Source: Candidatus Omnitrophica bacterium UBA5776
GTDB taxonomy: Bacteria > Omnitrophota > Gorgyraeia > Gygaellales > Profunditerraquicolaceae
Length of the DNA: 5,896 nt
Assembly: GCA_002418595.1 (NCBI GenBank)
Contig: DIEK01000102.1
Location: 1 to 5,896 of the forward strand
Direction: 5' to 3'
Part shown: in pieces, positions 5,212-5,896 of the stretch
Layout: the number at the start of each line of letters is the position of its first letter
Position numbering within the stretch: position 1 is the stretch's first letter
Notes under the pieces: model-generated
The model's input: only the letters and a program-made list of their open reading frames with translations
Database searches by the model: none
Told to the model about the DNA's origin: nothing
Made by a program: the position numbers and the translations under genes

Positions 5212-5896
5212 ATGACGGACATAGAAGAACAGCTGAAGGTGATCAAGCGCGGGACGGTGGACATCGTTTCCGAGGAGGAACTGCGCCTGAAGCTCAAGGA
5301 AAACAGGCCGCTCGTAGTCAAGGCGGGATTCGACCCGACGGCCGCGGACCTGCATCTCGGCCATACCGTTCTTCTGCGCAAACTGAAACAGTTCCAGGAA
5401 CTGGGGCACAAGGTGAAGTTTCTGATCGGGGATTTCACCGCGCGCATCGGCGACCCTACCGGACGTTCCCAACTGCGAAAACAGCTTTCGCAGGAGGAGG
5501 TCGGGGAGAATGCCGCTACTTACTGCAGCCAGGTTTCCCGCGTGCTCGATATGGACAAGCTCGAGGTGGTCTTCAACTCGCACTGGTTCGGTAAAATGAA
5601 GATGAACGATATGCTCGAGCTTACTGCGCATGCCACCGTTTCCCAGATGCTGGCAAGGTCGGATTTCCGCACCCGTTATACCGGCGGCCAGGATATATCG
5701 CTTCTGGAGTTTATGTACCCGCTTTTGCAGGGGTATGATTCCGTGGAATTGAAGGCCGACATAGAGCTGGGGGGTAGCGATCAGATATTCAATCTGCTTG
5801 TGGGTAGGGATATGCAGAAGGATTTCGGCCAGCCGTCCCAGGCGGTGATCACCATGCCGCTTCTTGAAGGGACGGACGGCGTGCAGAAGATGAGCA
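5212..5896 (+). CDS. tyrS: Tyrosyl-tRNA synthetase, type 2 (TyrZ-like), truncated by the window end
   Basis: This class I aminoacyl-tRNA synthetase attaches tyrosine to tRNA-Tyr in the cytoplasm. 228 codons are present, and the frame is open to the last base. The N-terminus, with [20 protein letters not shown] at 5-24, is typical of the TyrZ-like branch rather than the E. coli TyrS branch. Visible motifs are [13 protein letters not shown] at 39-51, holding the HIGH-type signature HLGH (48-51); [11 protein letters not shown] at 79-89; YPLLQGYDS at 169-177; and [18 protein letters not shown] at 185-202. The window ends inside the KMSKS loop (QKMS at 225-228), so the anticodon-binding region and any C-terminal S4 domain are not seen. 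The ATG at 5212 is the only good start: the frame upstream has no ATG, GTG or TTG before a TGA at 5125-5127. No ribosome binding site precedes it, and the start lies 16 bases after a long hairpin. It may be co-transcribed with rpsA. Confidence 0.96.
   Translation, partial: MTDIEEQLKVIKRGTVDIVSEEELRLKLKENRPLVVKAGFDPTAADLHLGHTVLLRKLKQFQELGHKVKFLIGDFTARIGDPTGRSQLRKQLSQEEVGENAATYCSQVSRVLDMDKLEVVFNSHWFGKMKMNDMLELTAHATVSQMLARSDFRTRYTGGQDISLLEFMYPLLQGYDSVELKADIELGGSDQIFNLLVGRDMQKDFGQPSQAVITMPLLEGTDGVQKMS

Noticed and set aside
1..5896. CRISPR array, insertion sequence, phage or defence genes
   Set aside because: No spaced direct repeats, transposase, integrase or toxin-like genes were seen; every sizeable gene is core metabolism or translation.

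Overview
The window is a gap-poor, single-strand run of bacterial housekeeping genes, all on the + strand. In order: ribulose-phosphate 3-epimerase (rpe), a phosphoglucomutase/phosphomannomutase-family enzyme, a PlsC-like 1-acyl-glycerol-3-phosphate acyltransferase, IspH of the MEP isoprenoid pathway, six-domain ribosomal protein S1 (rpsA), and the first 228 codons of a type-2 (TyrZ-like) tyrosyl-tRNA synthetase cut by the window end. A possible ten-codon tail of an upstream gene lies at the extreme 5' end.

Organism: a bacterium (MEP pathway, bacterial S1, PlsC) with GC content in the mid-50s percent by eye. The linkage plsC-ispH-rpsA is old and widespread; in many Firmicutes and other deep lineages it is preceded by cmk, and in some Clostridia ispH and rpsA are fused. 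Together with the Thermus/cyanobacteria/archaea-like phosphohexomutase, this suggests a non-proteobacterial, possibly candidate-phylum lineage such as Omnitrophota or Elusimicrobiota. The phylum is a guess from style and gene order, not a demonstration.

Layout: positions 39-3501 form a tightly packed block. rpe and the mutase overlap by 11 nt, the mutase and plsC are 1 nt apart, and plsC and ispH overlap by 4 nt (ATGA), so these four are almost certainly co-transcribed and partly translationally coupled. A 73-nt gap (3502-3574) separates ispH from rpsA; it holds a tiny open frame and a small GNRA-loop hairpin that may be an rpsA leader. A 95-nt gap (5117-5211) separates rpsA from tyrS and is mostly occupied by a long imperfect inverted repeat. 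No promoter or clear Rho-independent terminator is visible.

Function: the block links sugar-phosphate metabolism (Rpe, hexose-phosphate mutase), membrane lipid and isoprenoid synthesis (PlsC, IspH) and translation (S1, TyrRS). This is a growth-linked core cluster rather than a defence, mobile or secondary-metabolism locus. I did not find a new biological system. The items most worth checking are the inverted repeat before tyrS, substituted signature residues in PlsC and in the mutase, and the ispH-rpsA junction.
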